Assembly (NCBI GenBank): GCA_965200885.1 | Contig: OZ241737.1 | Coordinates: 2,852,001 to 2,916,000, forward strand | Reading direction: 5' to 3' | From: MPNP01 sp026710155 | GTDB lineage: Bacteria > Pseudomonadota > Alphaproteobacteria > Rhodobacterales > Rhodobacteraceae | DNA length: 64,000 nucleotides | Shown: in pieces, positions 8,874 to 17,773 of the stretch | Numbering within the stretch: the stretch's first letter is position 1 | Layout: the number at the start of each line of letters is the position of its first letter | The notes under the pieces: generated by a model | Told to the model about the DNA's origin: nothing | Databases searched by the model: none | The model's input: only the letters and a program-made list of their open reading frames with translations | Program-made: the position numbers and the translations under genes

Positions 8874-9254
8874 ATACCCAGATAATAACAATTCAACTCT
8901 CTTATGGGCTTTAATTACAAGATTAGTCTATAGGCTGGTGGATTTGATTTAAATTGGATTGTTTTTGGTGATGACATGGCATGAAGAGGATTTTGGTCAA
9001 TAAGTCCGATATTTTATGATTTGGGGAAAAAGAGTTCCTAACAACAGATCATTCATTTTTTTCACAACCTCCCTTGCGAGTTCATCGGGTTGTTTGCACC
9101 AGATATCGTGTTGCTTCCTGATCCATTATCTAGTCCGTAAAGAGGGGAAAGGCAAAATGAATTGCCCAGCAGTATGAGTTATGATTCAAGCATTCAGATA
9201 AAATCATCACCTTCGTAAATCCCATATCAAGAAATGGAACAAGGAAAGTTTGAA
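8874..9254. other. Intergenic with a possible coding relic
   Basis: Most of this 380-base gap shows nothing. On the minus strand between about 9125 and 9015 one frame reads like protein (WIRKQHDIWCKQPDELAREV), with amphipathic helical character but no start and no recognised family. It may be the eroded end of a lost gene. No terminator hairpin is obvious between the convergent neighbours. Confidence 0.25.
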
Positions 9255-10493
9255 TTACTTCAGTGAAAAATAGAGCTTCTTTTCTCCACCATAATCACTC
9301 TCCTTGACAAATTGGATCAATCCAAAACAAACAATTGCCACCAAGGCGGCGAACAAGAATGGCGCTCCAGGGAGATAGATTGGAAAGTCCGGGTCGACAA
9401 ACATGTAGAATATTCCGGTCATGATGAGTGGAGAAACAATGAATGCCAATGAAGTCAGACTTGTTAGAAGACCTTGCAATTCTCCTTGCTGGTTGGGTGC
9501 AGCAATTCTTGACATGATGCCCTGAAGGGCGGGTATTCCGATTGCACCAAGTGCACCAAAGGGAATCAGGATAAAGGCGTATATTTCTTCCTTGATTACT
9601 CCATAACCAACGAATCCGACTATTTCAAAGAAGAAACCAAATATAACTGTCTGTTTTTCAGTAAGATACTTCAAAATGAATCTGATGAACCATCCTTGGA
9701 CAAAGGCTATCATGATGCCATAGCAGGCCAGGGAAACACCTATAAGGGCAGGCCCCCAACCAAATCTTTCTATGCCATAGAATGACCAGACAGCAGGATA
9801 AACGGCAAAGGCAATTTGTATGAGAAAGAATACAAGCAAGAGCAATTTTAAACCTGGCAGTTGGCCTATGTGATACAAACTGCCTATGGGATTTGCCCTT
9901 TTCCATTCAAATGGCCGTCTGATTTCATCAGTAACCGTTTCTGGCAATACAAAATATCCCAATACAAAATTGGCAAAGGCAATTACTGCAGCTGCAAAAA
10001 ACGGTACCCTCGTGCCGAATTCGGCAAATAAGCCTCCAAAAAGCGGACCAAGGACAAAACCAATCCCGAAAAAGGCACCTATCAATCCAAAATTCTTTGC
10101 CTTTTCATCCGGTTTCGAGATATCGGCAATATAGGCACCGACTGTTGCTGGTGTTGATGCAGTAATTCCTCCAACGACTCTCCCGATAAAAAGTAAAACC
10201 ATAACATGCGCTACCCCCATGATTATGTAATCCAGGGTCATGAAGAGCAGGGAAATCAATAATACGGGGCGGCGGCCATAGCGATCGGACAAGCTGCCCA
10301 CTGTGGGACCACAAAGGAATTGCATGAAGGAAAAGGAAGCTGCAAGAACACCTCCCCAAAGTGCGGCATCCGCAATAGACGCTCCACCGACTTCCTGAAT
10401 TAAATCAGGCATCACTGGAATAATGATACCAATTCCTATGGCATCTATGGTTACTGTCAGCAGAACAAATACCAAGGGCAGGTTTTTAAACAT
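9255..10493 (-). CDS. MFS exporter, TetA-like
   Basis: A 412-residue inner-membrane transporter of the major facilitator superfamily with 12 predicted transmembrane segments. It opens with the DHA1/Tet-type start (FVLLTVTIDAIGIGIIIPVMP), has loop 2-3 motif A as GSLSDRYGRRPVL, and antiporter-type motif C around GIGFVLGPLFGG in helix 5. These features place it among drug:H+ antiporters such as tetracycline exporters, but a specific substrate cannot be assigned. An AGAGG lies nine bases upstream of the ATG at 10493. No TetR-type repressor is adjacent. The upstream region is occupied by dispersed repeat copy 1. Confidence 0.88.
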   Translation of the reverse strand: MFKNLPLVFVLLTVTIDAIGIGIIIPVMPDLIQEVGGASIADAALWGGVLAASFSFMQFLCGPTVGSLSDRYGRRPVLLISLLFMTLDYIIMGVAHVMVLLFIGRVVGGITASTPATVGAYIADISKPDEKAKNFGLIGAFFGIGFVLGPLFGGLFAEFGTRVPFFAAAVIAFANFVLGYFVLPETVTDEIRRPFEWKRANPIGSLYHIGQLPGLKLLLLVFFLIQIAFAVYPAVWSFYGIERFGWGPALIGVSLACYGIMIAFVQGWFIRFILKYLTEKQTVIFGFFFEIVGFVGYGVIKEEIYAFILIPFGALGAIGIPALQGIMSRIAAPNQQGELQGLLTSLTSLAFIVSPLIMTGIFYMFVDPDFPIYLPGAPFLFAALVAIVCFGLIQFVKESDYGGEKKLYFSLK

Positions 10494-10499
10494 TTGGAA

Positions 10500-10830
10500 A
10501 CCTCTTTTTATTCACTTCCCTGATATCCGATGATTTTCAAAAGCCATTTTTTCAATTTTATTCACCCCAAGAACTATAGTTTTTTCACATCATTATCCAA
10601 AAACCATTCAAATCTTAACCAAAACCAGTCCACTCTTTTCCTCATATGCCTTGCCGATTGGCAGATTTCCTCAATGCCAGGTTGTTGATCCCGTTCCAAC
10701 AAGTGGCGTTTATCCACCTTACTACTCCCGGCTTACATCAAAAAAAGGGAAAATTTATTGTTGTGTTCCACAAAATTACAACCAAAACGACAAGAACAAG
10801 ACCTGAGAACCCAATTGGAATGAATGTTGC
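10500..10830. repeat. Dispersed intergenic repeat, copy 1
   Basis: This stretch shares long diverged blocks with 20164-20680: one starting near TTTTTATTCACTTCC and running through AAGAACTATAG to the start of the next gap, and another from about GTTGTTGATCCCGTTCC to the GAGAACCCA segment. Copy 2 carries ~190 additional bases between the blocks. Read on the minus strand, the outer end of both copies encodes the same kind of hydrophobic C-terminus (GFSGLVLVVLVVILWN here, GFSSSGLFVLVLIHWN in copy 2) followed by a stop, so the repeat includes the tail of a small membrane protein. Both copies lie directly 5' of minus-strand genes. Confidence 0.65.
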
Positions 10831-10844
10831 AAATATATAATTAG

Positions 10845-11055
10845 GGGTACCCTGCAATTTTGGTGACAAACCATCCAATGTGGCCTTTGGAAATTGCTGA
10901 TTTTATCGGATTGGATACTTGCACGATAATCATGGAAGCCCTTCAAAATGGTTTAAGTGATACCAGATAACTGCCATGCCCATTGTTGAAAAAATATGTT
11001 GTTGCAAAGAAGTTGGGAAAGATAGGGTTGAAAGGACTCCATCATTTTCACTTTG
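10845..11055 (+). pseudogene. 3-hydroxyacyl-CoA dehydrogenase C-terminal relic
   Basis: Read in one frame, this segment gives HPMWPLEIADFIGLDTCTII, an in-frame TAA, then LPCPLLKKYVVAKKLGKIG. This is the signature of the C-terminal domain of 3-hydroxybutyryl-CoA dehydrogenases (GPLELADFIGLDT ... YRPCPLLRKYV...G). The TAA replaces the conserved Tyr of the KYRPCPLL motif. No NAD-binding domain lies upstream, where repeat copy 1 is found instead, so only ~70 codons of a lost beta-oxidation gene remain. The match is by eye but covers several diagnostic words in order. Confidence 0.7.
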
Positions 11056-11432
11056 ATCCAGAACAACCGACCTGCTAACAAGCTTGTATTGATCCTCTAG
11101 TGGATCATTGATCGAGGTACAAAAATGCTCTTCAATCCAAATGGCCAAACGTTTTCATTTTTTGTTTAGCGGCACGGTTTTTTTACACAATTGAGACATT
11201 GTAGAGAAATATATGTCAGAAAAGCTTTGATTTCTGATTTCATGCCTCGTCCAATAAAGATTCAATCTGAAGCCTGTATTTGCCACTTGGAAAGCAATAA
11301 AACTGTATTTTCCACAATGTTTTAGATGCATAAATCGCAACACATGTTGCAATCATTGTTGTTGTTTTTTTACTTAAAGTGGTTACGATTTTCTTTAAGG
11401 ATATCAACAATAGCGAGAATAGCGAGGCAAAG
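11056..11432. other. Leader region of the transport/catabolic operon
   Basis: About 375 bases between the dehydrogenase relic and the substrate-binding protein gene hold no convincing gene; short ORFs on either strand lack family features. The promoter of the eight-gene operon should lie here. A GAGG at 11423-11426 serves as ribosome-binding site for the ATG at 11433. Confidence 0.4.
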
Positions 11433-12482
11433 ATGATTGTAAAAAAAACTGATAATGCTGATTGCATTGATCGTAGAAATCTTTTGAAAAATGGTTTGGC
11501 TTTTGGTGGACTAGCAGCATCTTCATCCTTCATTACAGTCACATCCGCTGGTGCAGACGGGATGAAAGTCAATATGCAACTGGGCTGGCTGGCAAGCAAT
11601 GGAATTATCGGTGAGGTTGTAGCCAAACGGATGGGGTTTTATCATGAGCAAGGAATCGAGCTTGATGTTACACCTGGAGGACCAGGAGTTGATGGTGTGG
11701 CTTCCGTTGCAGCAGGTCGGGCAGGAGTTGGTCAACTTTCTTCAAGCCCCTCACTGATGCTTGCACGTTCAGCGGGCATACCAGTCAAGGCATTCGCTGC
11801 CGGCTATCAGAAGCATCCTTTCACCTATTTTTCATTATCGGACAATCCTATCCGAACGCCCTCAGACATGATTGGCAAGACCATTGCTACCCAGCCTACT
11901 GCGATGATCCTTCTGCGAGCTCTCCTAGCTAATAACGGAATTGCCGAGGATCAAGTTGAAGTTATTAATATGGGGAGTGATATGAACCAGCTTATGACAG
12001 GCCAAGTCCATGCAGTCACAGGTTGGCAGACCAACACGAATGCTCTCAAGATTCTCGGAGACAGGCGAGTAGACATGATGTTGTGGGATGCCGGTATCCA
12101 ATTGTACGCTAATGTCTACTACACAACCGATGACATGCTCAAAAACCAAAGTGATGTGCTCGAGAGATTCCTGACTGGTTCAGCACGTGGTTGGGGTCAT
12201 GCACGTAATAATCCAGAGGAAGCGGTGGATCATCTCGTTTCGGAATATGTTAATTTGGACAGGCAGAGCGAACTAGATGCGGTAAAACCGGTTCTAGGTT
12301 TTTCATTCAATGAAGTTACTTCGGTTGAGGGGTGGGGTGCCATGAATATTGAAAATTGGCAATCCCAAATTGATACTTACGAACAACTGGGTCAATTCCA
12401 GGGATCAACACCTACCATTAATGACGTGATGACATCGGAAATTCTTCAAGCAACGGAGGCTGTAAGAAAGCAGGTTGGCTGA
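11433..12482 (+). CDS. ABC transporter substrate-binding protein, NMT1/SsuA type
   Basis: A 349-residue periplasmic solute-binding protein. The N-terminus carries a twin-arginine-like signal (DRRNLLKNGLAFGGLAA) with an AxA-like cleavage region, so Tat export is likely. The mature part begins with the NMT1/THI5 pattern (MQLGWLASNGIIGEVVAKRMGF) and has the hinge motif GGPGVDGVASVAAGRAGVG. This family binds pyrimidine precursors, sulfonates, nitrate-like or aromatic compounds; the ligand here cannot be told. The ATG at 11433 is chosen because it has a GAGG Shine-Dalgarno and places the RR motif correctly; an in-frame start at 11379 would add unlikely residues. First gene of the operon. Confidence 0.88.
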   Translation: MIVKKTDNADCIDRRNLLKNGLAFGGLAASSSFITVTSAGADGMKVNMQLGWLASNGIIGEVVAKRMGFYHEQGIELDVTPGGPGVDGVASVAAGRAGVGQLSSSPSLMLARSAGIPVKAFAAGYQKHPFTYFSLSDNPIRTPSDMIGKTIATQPTAMILLRALLANNGIAEDQVEVINMGSDMNQLMTGQVHAVTGWQTNTNALKILGDRRVDMMLWDAGIQLYANVYYTTDDMLKNQSDVLERFLTGSARGWGHARNNPEEAVDHLVSEYVNLDRQSELDAVKPVLGFSFNEVTSVEGWGAMNIENWQSQIDTYEQLGQFQGSTPTINDVMTSEILQATEAVRKQVG

Positions 12483-12504
12483 TATATAGCTTAATAGCAA
12501 AAAC

Positions 12505-13293
12505 ATGGAAAGTGGCATTATCCCAGCTATCTCAGTTGATGGACTTTCGGTCCGGTTTGGCGAGTTGTCAAACCGGATCACTGCTCTTGAAAATGTTACC
12601 TTTAATGTACCGGAAGGAAGTTTTATCACAATGGTTGGCCCATCCGGTTGTGGAAAATCCACTCTTCTGAAAGCAATTGCAGATCTTGTTGCCTATGATG
12701 AAGGTACAATCAAAGTGTTCGGGAGGTCCCCTGAAGAAGCCAGACTTGCGAGAGATTTTTCATTTGTGTTTCAAGAATCGACATTGTTGCCATGGCGTAC
12801 TGCGATCGAAAATATCATCTTACCCTTGGAAGTTGGTAGCCACAGTGGAAATGTGGAATCACATGCTGAACCACAGGATCTTTTGGAGCTAGTTGGATTG
12901 GCAGGGCGGGGAGAGGCACTTCCAAACGAACTTTCGGGAGGAATGCAGCAACGTGTTTCAATTGCCCGTGCACTCGTTTGTCGCCCACGCGTACTTTTAA
13001 TGGATGAGCCATTTGGTGCTTTGGATGAGATCACGCGAGACAAACTCAATCAAGAATTGCTGAGGATATGGAAAGAAACCGGAACAACAATTGTTTTTGT
13101 AACACATTCGGTGCCTGAAGCAGCATATCTAGGCCAAAAATGTCTTGTGCTGTCTCGTAATCCAGGCCGTGTACTTGAATTTCCAGTGATCGAATACTCA
13201 ACACCCCGCAAACCTGCAATCAGAGATACATTTGAATTCGTGCAAGTCACAAGCAAACTACGGTCGCTGCTTGAATGTGCTGATCAGGCCTGA
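12505..13293 (+). CDS. ABC transporter ATP-binding protein, SsuB/TauB type
   Basis: A 262-residue nucleotide-binding subunit. Walker A is GPSGCGKST, the Q-loop is FVFQESTLLPW, the signature is LSGGMQQRVSIARAL, Walker B is VLLMDEPFGALD, and the H-loop is VTHSV. This arrangement with GALDE is typical of the nitrate/sulfonate/taurine importer family. It energises the permease encoded next. It lies 22 bases after the binding-protein gene and 21 bases before the permease gene in one operon. Confidence 0.92.
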   Translation: MESGIIPAISVDGLSVRFGELSNRITALENVTFNVPEGSFITMVGPSGCGKSTLLKAIADLVAYDEGTIKVFGRSPEEARLARDFSFVFQESTLLPWRTAIENIILPLEVGSHSGNVESHAEPQDLLELVGLAGRGEALPNELSGGMQQRVSIARALVCRPRVLLMDEPFGALDEITRDKLNQELLRIWKETGTTIVFVTHSVPEAAYLGQKCLVLSRNPGRVLEFPVIEYSTPRKPAIRDTFEFVQVTSKLRSLLECADQA

Positions 13294-13314
13294 ATTTCGG
13301 GTACTAAAAGAAAA

Positions 13315-14103
13315 ATGAAAAAACAATCGACAGATCATAATTGGCTTAAAGGTTTGAAGAAACATTTGCCAGCCATAACAACGGTGTTTGGTTTGCTGGT
13401 TATGTGGCAATTGATAGTATCAGTATTTAATATTCCTACCTACATAGCGCCTAGTCCGGTTCAGGTAGCCATGGTATTTGTCGAAAAAGGAGACATCCTG
13501 TGGATAAATTTCCTACCTACATTTTTTGAAGCTCTATCTGGATTTATCCTTGGAAATTCGGTAGCAGTTTTTCCGGCAATTTGTTTTGTCCACAATCGTT
13601 TGGCAGAAAGAGCCTTCTATCCCATTGCAGTTTTCATCAATACAATCCCGATTATTGCCATTGCGCCTATACTGGTTTTGATTCTGGGCAACGGATATGC
13701 ACCCAAAATTGTTATCGCTGCTCTTATCTGTTTCTTTCCGACCTTGGTAAACATGGTTCGAGGACTGAATGCCGTTAGCCCACAGATGCTTGATCTCATG
13801 CACGTGTTGTCTGCAACCAAACCTGAAATTTTATTGAAAATCAGGATACAAAGCTCATTGCCCTTCCTGTTTGCAGCATTGAAAATTGCCTCGACAACAT
13901 CTGTTATTGGTGCAATAGTCGGTGAGTGGATTGGATCAAATTACGGATTGGGGGCTTTGATTATTGAGGCAACCTACAATTTTCGATCACCGATGCTTTA
14001 TGCAACAGTGATTACCGGTGCCAGTTTGGCAGTGATAGGTTTTACTCTAACCTCAATCGCCGAACATCACTTCATTAAGTGGAAATCTGGATCAGTAAGC
14101 TGA
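13315..14103 (+). CDS. ABC transporter permease, SsuC type
   Basis: A 262-residue inner-membrane permease with about six transmembrane helices and the binding-protein-dependent transport signature around residues 180-215 (LPFLFAALKIASTTSVIGAIVGEW). It completes a three-component importer with the Tat-exported binding protein and the ATPase. The next gene starts 17 bases after the stop, with GATGGGGA as ribosome-binding site, so uptake and the following enzymes are likely co-expressed. Confidence 0.92.
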   Translation: MKKQSTDHNWLKGLKKHLPAITTVFGLLVMWQLIVSVFNIPTYIAPSPVQVAMVFVEKGDILWINFLPTFFEALSGFILGNSVAVFPAICFVHNRLAERAFYPIAVFINTIPIIAIAPILVLILGNGYAPKIVIAALICFFPTLVNMVRGLNAVSPQMLDLMHVLSATKPEILLKIRIQSSLPFLFAALKIASTTSVIGAIVGEWIGSNYGLGALIIEATYNFRSPMLYATVITGASLAVIGFTLTSIAEHHFIKWKSGSVS

Positions 14104-14120
14104 AAGATGGGGAAAATAGA

Positions 14121-15482
14121 ATGAAACTTCATGAAATCATTAAACGTAAAGCGGTTAGCGTACCAGTTGTAGATGAAAGCGATGTTATTGTTGTCGGCGG
14201 AGGCCCGGCTGGTATTGCGGCAGCCGTCTCTGCATCTCGAAACGGGGCCTCGGTTACACTTCTGGAGAGATATCCATATCTTGGAGGACTCGCTTCGGGA
14301 GGTATGGTCTTGGTTTTGGACGACATGCATAATGAGACCGAAATATCCGTGCGCGGGCTAGCGATGGAAATCATAGAACGTATGCATTCTCGTGGTCTAT
14401 GTGTCTATCCCCCAAAATCAGACCGAGCATTGGATGTACGTGGTTTGCCGGAAACAGTACGTAAATGGTCACGATGGGGAGTATGTGATTTCCATGTCCA
14501 TTACAGACCACACCCTGTAGTTTTTGCTGCTGCTTTTGACCCCGACGGATTCAAGCAGGCGGCACTCGACATGGTAGGGGAATCAGGTCTCAAACTTCGG
14601 CTCCATAGTTGGTTCCAATCAACAATGGTTGAGGATGGTCGTGCGTGTGGTGTAATTGTAGAAACCAAGCAAGGTCCTCAAGCACTAAGGGGAAAAGTCA
14701 TTATTGATGCCACGGGAGATCTTGATGTTGCATCGAGTGCTGGGACACCATTCGTAGATGGGTCATATATTGTCACTACCGTCTCACGCATGGGTAATGT
14801 AGACACCGAGACAGCCGAACGGTTTCAATACGAGGAAACGGAAAAGTTTTTGGCTTTGGAGAAAGAGGCCAAAAAAATAATCAAAGGTTGTTGGGATTAT
14901 TGGTGGCTGAAAACGCCACTTCCGGGAATTGTCTGGTGCAACTGTCCACACATGACAGGATTCGATGGACTCAATGTTAAAGATCTCACTGCTTCCGAAT
15001 TTGAAGGTCGAAAACGAATGCAGGCATTGTTGGAATTTGCACGCCAGAAAGTTCCTGGTTTCGAGAATGCTCATTTTGTTGATTTCGCACCCCAGACTGG
15101 TGTGCGTCAAACACGCCTTCTGGAAGGAGAGTATGTTGTTACCAAACAGGACATCATGAATCGATTGCACTTTTCTGACACCATATGCCGTGGTCGAGAC
15201 TACTACACTCCATACAGATCTCTTTTGCCTAAAAAGATTGATCAGCTTATTGTTGCCGGAAGACACTATTCGGCAACCTCGGCAGCCCAGAAACTCAGTC
15301 GTGAGATTCCCCCTTGTATGGCCATGGGTGAGGCAGCCGGTATAGCATCAGTGTTGGCATTACAATCAGGAATCATGATTAGGGATGTGGAGATCGGTAA
15401 AATTCAGCATATGATGAGGGCCCAGGGTGCTGACCCCGGCGATCAACCGGCTGATAATGCAATGCTTTCAGTAGTAGCATGA
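14121..15482 (+). CDS. FAD-dependent oxidoreductase (FAD_oxidored family)
   Basis: A 453-residue flavoprotein. The dinucleotide-binding motif VIVVGGGPAGIAAAVSASRNG lies near residues 20-40, followed by LLERYPYLGGLASGGM, a pattern of the FAD_oxidored group related to fumarate reductase/succinate dehydrogenase flavoproteins. A second FAD contact appears near the C-terminus (LIVAGRHYSATSAA ... PCMAMGEAAGIAS). No signal peptide, so cytoplasmic. The ATG at 14121 is preferred over 14079 because the latter overlaps the permease gene and lacks a ribosome-binding site. It is flanked by transport and CoA genes and may oxidise or reduce the imported compound, with the ferredoxin two genes on as possible electron partner. 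Confidence 0.85.
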   Translation: MKLHEIIKRKAVSVPVVDESDVIVVGGGPAGIAAAVSASRNGASVTLLERYPYLGGLASGGMVLVLDDMHNETEISVRGLAMEIIERMHSRGLCVYPPKSDRALDVRGLPETVRKWSRWGVCDFHVHYRPHPVVFAAAFDPDGFKQAALDMVGESGLKLRLHSWFQSTMVEDGRACGVIVETKQGPQALRGKVIIDATGDLDVASSAGTPFVDGSYIVTTVSRMGNVDTETAERFQYEETEKFLALEKEAKKIIKGCWDYWWLKTPLPGIVWCNCPHMTGFDGLNVKDLTASEFEGRKRMQALLEFARQKVPGFENAHFVDFAPQTGVRQTRLLEGEYVVTKQDIMNRLHFSDTICRGRDYYTPYRSLLPKKIDQLIVAGRHYSATSAAQKLSREIPPCMAMGEAAGIASVLALQSGIMIRDVEIGKIQHMMRAQGADPGDQPADNAMLSVVA

Positions 15483-16657
15483 GGGAATCTGAAATGACTG
15501 GTAATTCTTTGGAACTTCCACTTGATGGCGTTAGGGTCCTGGACTTTAGCCAAGTTATGCTTGGCCCTTGTTGTACCCAAATGCTCGGTGATTATGGAGC
15601 GGATGTCATTAAAATCGAAAGAGCTGGATTGGGGGATCTTTCCCGTTGGAGCATAGGTGAGGATCCAGATGGTGGAAATAATCCTGTTTTCTCTAGTTTG
15701 AACCGCAACAAACGAAGCATAACGCTTGATCTGAAGTCTGAAGATGGACGCATGGCTGTACTCGAACTAGCGAAAAGCACCGATGTTGTAGTTAACAATT
15801 TTCGACCCGGTGTGATGGATCGTATGGGTCTTGGATATGAAGATCTGAAACGTGTAAACCGTCGTATCATTTATGCGGTTGGTACTGGATTTGGTCTTGA
15901 GGGGCCGTATGTAAACAAAGGTGGTCAGGATGTATTGGCTCAGGCCATGAGCGGAGCAATGCACCGGCGTGCTGACAATCGGCAACCTCTGACTATTTAC
16001 CCAACTGCTCTCGCCGATTATTCTGCGGGTATGCATCTGGTTCAGGGTATTTTGCTTGCACTGATGCAGAGAGAGAAACATGGTGAGGGTCAGCTTGTTT
16101 CAGTTTCTCTTTTCAATTCCATGCTAGCCATGCAGATGCAGGAAGCAGCTGTATGGATGATGCGGGGCAAGGAACTAAACTGGGCCGCAATGCCATTATC
16201 AGGAGTTTTTGAGACAACAGACAGTGCCATTGTAATGATTGGAGCCTTCAAACAAAACCCCCTCAAGAGCATTTGTGAGGCTTTGTGTATTGAAAACCTC
16301 TCTTCACAGGAGAAATATTCAACACTGGAACAACAATCAGAAAATCGTGATGATCTGCAAAATATTTTCTGCGAACGATTCGCTACCAATTCAACATCAC
16401 ATTGGCTAAAGCAGCTTAATGATGTCGATATCCTTTGTGCACCAGTCAACACACTATCAGAGGCGCTTGAAGATCCGCAGACGGAATGCAATCGAATGAT
16501 TATGGAACTCCCATCCACTGATACTGGTCCCGTTCGCCTCATTGGATCACCGATTGATATGTCTTTGGCTCCAGTAAAAATTAGATTACCCCCTCCAAAA
16601 CTTGGTGAACACTCTAAAGAAGTTCTTGGTGGTCTTGCAGAAACGGCATCTCCATGA
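15479..16657 (+). CDS. CaiB/BaiF (class III) CoA-transferase
   Basis: A 392-residue family III CoA-transferase of normal length. It opens with LPLDGVRVLDFSQVMLGPCCTQMLGDYGADVIKIE, the family's N-terminal signature, and the catalytic Asp is expected in GGQDVLAQAMSGAM at about residue 157. These enzymes move CoA between carboxylic acids by way of an aspartyl-CoA anhydride. The ATG overlaps the stop of the FAD oxidoreductase gene, and the stop overlaps the start of the enoyl-CoA hydratase gene, so the three are translationally coupled. Its likely role is to activate the imported or oxidised acid to a CoA thioester. Confidence 0.92.
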   Translation: MRESEMTGNSLELPLDGVRVLDFSQVMLGPCCTQMLGDYGADVIKIERAGLGDLSRWSIGEDPDGGNNPVFSSLNRNKRSITLDLKSEDGRMAVLELAKSTDVVVNNFRPGVMDRMGLGYEDLKRVNRRIIYAVGTGFGLEGPYVNKGGQDVLAQAMSGAMHRRADNRQPLTIYPTALADYSAGMHLVQGILLALMQREKHGEGQLVSVSLFNSMLAMQMQEAAVWMMRGKELNWAAMPLSGVFETTDSAIVMIGAFKQNPLKSICEALCIENLSSQEKYSTLEQQSENRDDLQNIFCERFATNSTSHWLKQLNDVDILCAPVNTLSEALEDPQTECNRMIMELPSTDTGPVRLIGSPIDMSLAPVKIRLPPPKLGEHSKEVLGGLAETASP

Positions 16658-17421
16658 GTGTTGAGTTTGAGGTCACCGGCCAAGTCGCGCGAGTCACCCT
16701 AAACAGACCGGACCGCTTGAATGCCGTAGATCAGTCCACATTTGAGCATCTCAACGAAATTTGGTCGGAAATAAACCGGCGTGATGATGTACGCTGTACA
16801 GTTCTGACTGGCACTGGAAGAGCCTTCTGTGCTGGCGCTGACATGAAGGAAGAAGGACCGGATGGTATTGAATACTGGGTCCAAACAAATCGTCATGGAT
16901 TCTCAGGCATCGCTTGTGGAGGAAGATTGAATGTCCCGCTTTTGGCCAAAGTCAATGGCCTTGCACTGGGAGGAGGATTTGAAACAATACTGGGGTGTGA
17001 TATAGTTATTGCTGCTGAATCTGCATCCTTCGGTTTGCCTGAATCCCGTGTTGGCAGACTTCCACTTGACGGCATGATTGTCCTGCCAAGAATGGTTCCA
17101 CGCAATCTAGCCTTGGGACTGATGTTGACTGGACGACGAATTTCTGCTAGGCAGGCTGCTGAATGGGGCATTGTAAACGAGGTCGTGCCAGATGATTTAC
17201 TGGACAGGACCGTGGAAAAATGGGTTGAAGACATTTTATCCTGTGCACCGCTAAGTTTAAAGGCCATCAAGAGTTTTGTTTTTGATACAACAGGCATGGA
17301 AGTACATGAGGCAAGACGTTACATGTCGGAAACACTTTCTGCTGCGCTCAAGTGCGAAGACAGCCATGAAGGTGTCAAAGCATTCAAAGAAAAACGCTTG
17401 CCTGTCTGGAAAGGGAGATGA
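16654..17421 (+). CDS. Enoyl-CoA hydratase/isomerase family protein
   Basis: A 255-residue crotonase-fold protein. The oxyanion-hole segments are visible as AFCAGADMKE and ALGGGFETILGCDIVIA, and Glu is present in FGLPESRVG at the position of a crotonase catalytic acid. It probably hydrates or otherwise rearranges the CoA thioester made by the preceding transferase. The start ATG overlaps the transferase stop (ATGA). Crotonase members also do decarboxylation, dehalogenation and ring cleavage, so the precise reaction is open. Confidence 0.9.
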   Translation: MSVEFEVTGQVARVTLNRPDRLNAVDQSTFEHLNEIWSEINRRDDVRCTVLTGTGRAFCAGADMKEEGPDGIEYWVQTNRHGFSGIACGGRLNVPLLAKVNGLALGGGFETILGCDIVIAAESASFGLPESRVGRLPLDGMIVLPRMVPRNLALGLMLTGRRISARQAAEWGIVNEVVPDDLLDRTVEKWVEDILSCAPLSLKAIKSFVFDTTGMEVHEARRYMSETLSAALKCEDSHEGVKAFKEKRLPVWKGR

Positions 17422-17428
17422 CTTTCTT

Positions 17429-17770
17429 ATGGCATTTGTAATTGCAGAGCCATGCATTGACATCAAGGATGGGATATGCACAGATGTCTGTCCGGTTGAT
17501 TGTATTTATGAAGGAGGTCGAATGTTCTACATTCAGCCTGACGAATGCATCAACTGTGCAATCTGTGAGTCTGTTTGCCCTGTTGATGCTATAATGGATG
17601 AAGACAATCTACCAGAAAAGTGGCAAAATTTTGCCAAGATCAACGAAGAGTTTTTTGGCGAGAAAGTAACAGGCTGGGGACAGCCTTGTGGTCTGGCTGA
17701 TGAGTTTCGTACTGATCAGGATCATCCTGTAGTAGGGAATTGGCAACAAATTATGGCTGACAAGGAGTAG
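17429..17770 (+). CDS. fdxA: 7Fe ferredoxin, FdxA type
   Basis: A 113-residue ferredoxin. It begins MAFVIAEPCIDIKDG and has cysteines arranged for a [3Fe-4S] plus [4Fe-4S] pair: CTDVCPVDC in the first half and CINCAICESVCPVD in the second, followed by the long C-terminal tail typical of FdxA. The ATG at 17429 matches family length; an upstream in-frame start at 17276 would overlap the hydratase gene and adds unrelated residues. Being inside the operon, it may carry electrons to or from the FAD oxidoreductase, which would be unusual for an otherwise solitary housekeeping ferredoxin. Confidence 0.93.
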   Translation: MAFVIAEPCIDIKDGICTDVCPVDCIYEGGRMFYIQPDECINCAICESVCPVDAIMDEDNLPEKWQNFAKINEEFFGEKVTGWGQPCGLADEFRTDQDHPVVGNWQQIMADKE

Positions 17771-17773
17771 GTC

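Noticed and set aside
17276..17428. In-frame extension of the ferredoxin gene upstream of 17429.
   Set aside because: It overlaps the hydratase coding region, encodes residues unlike any ferredoxin, and the ATG at 17429 gives the family N-terminus.
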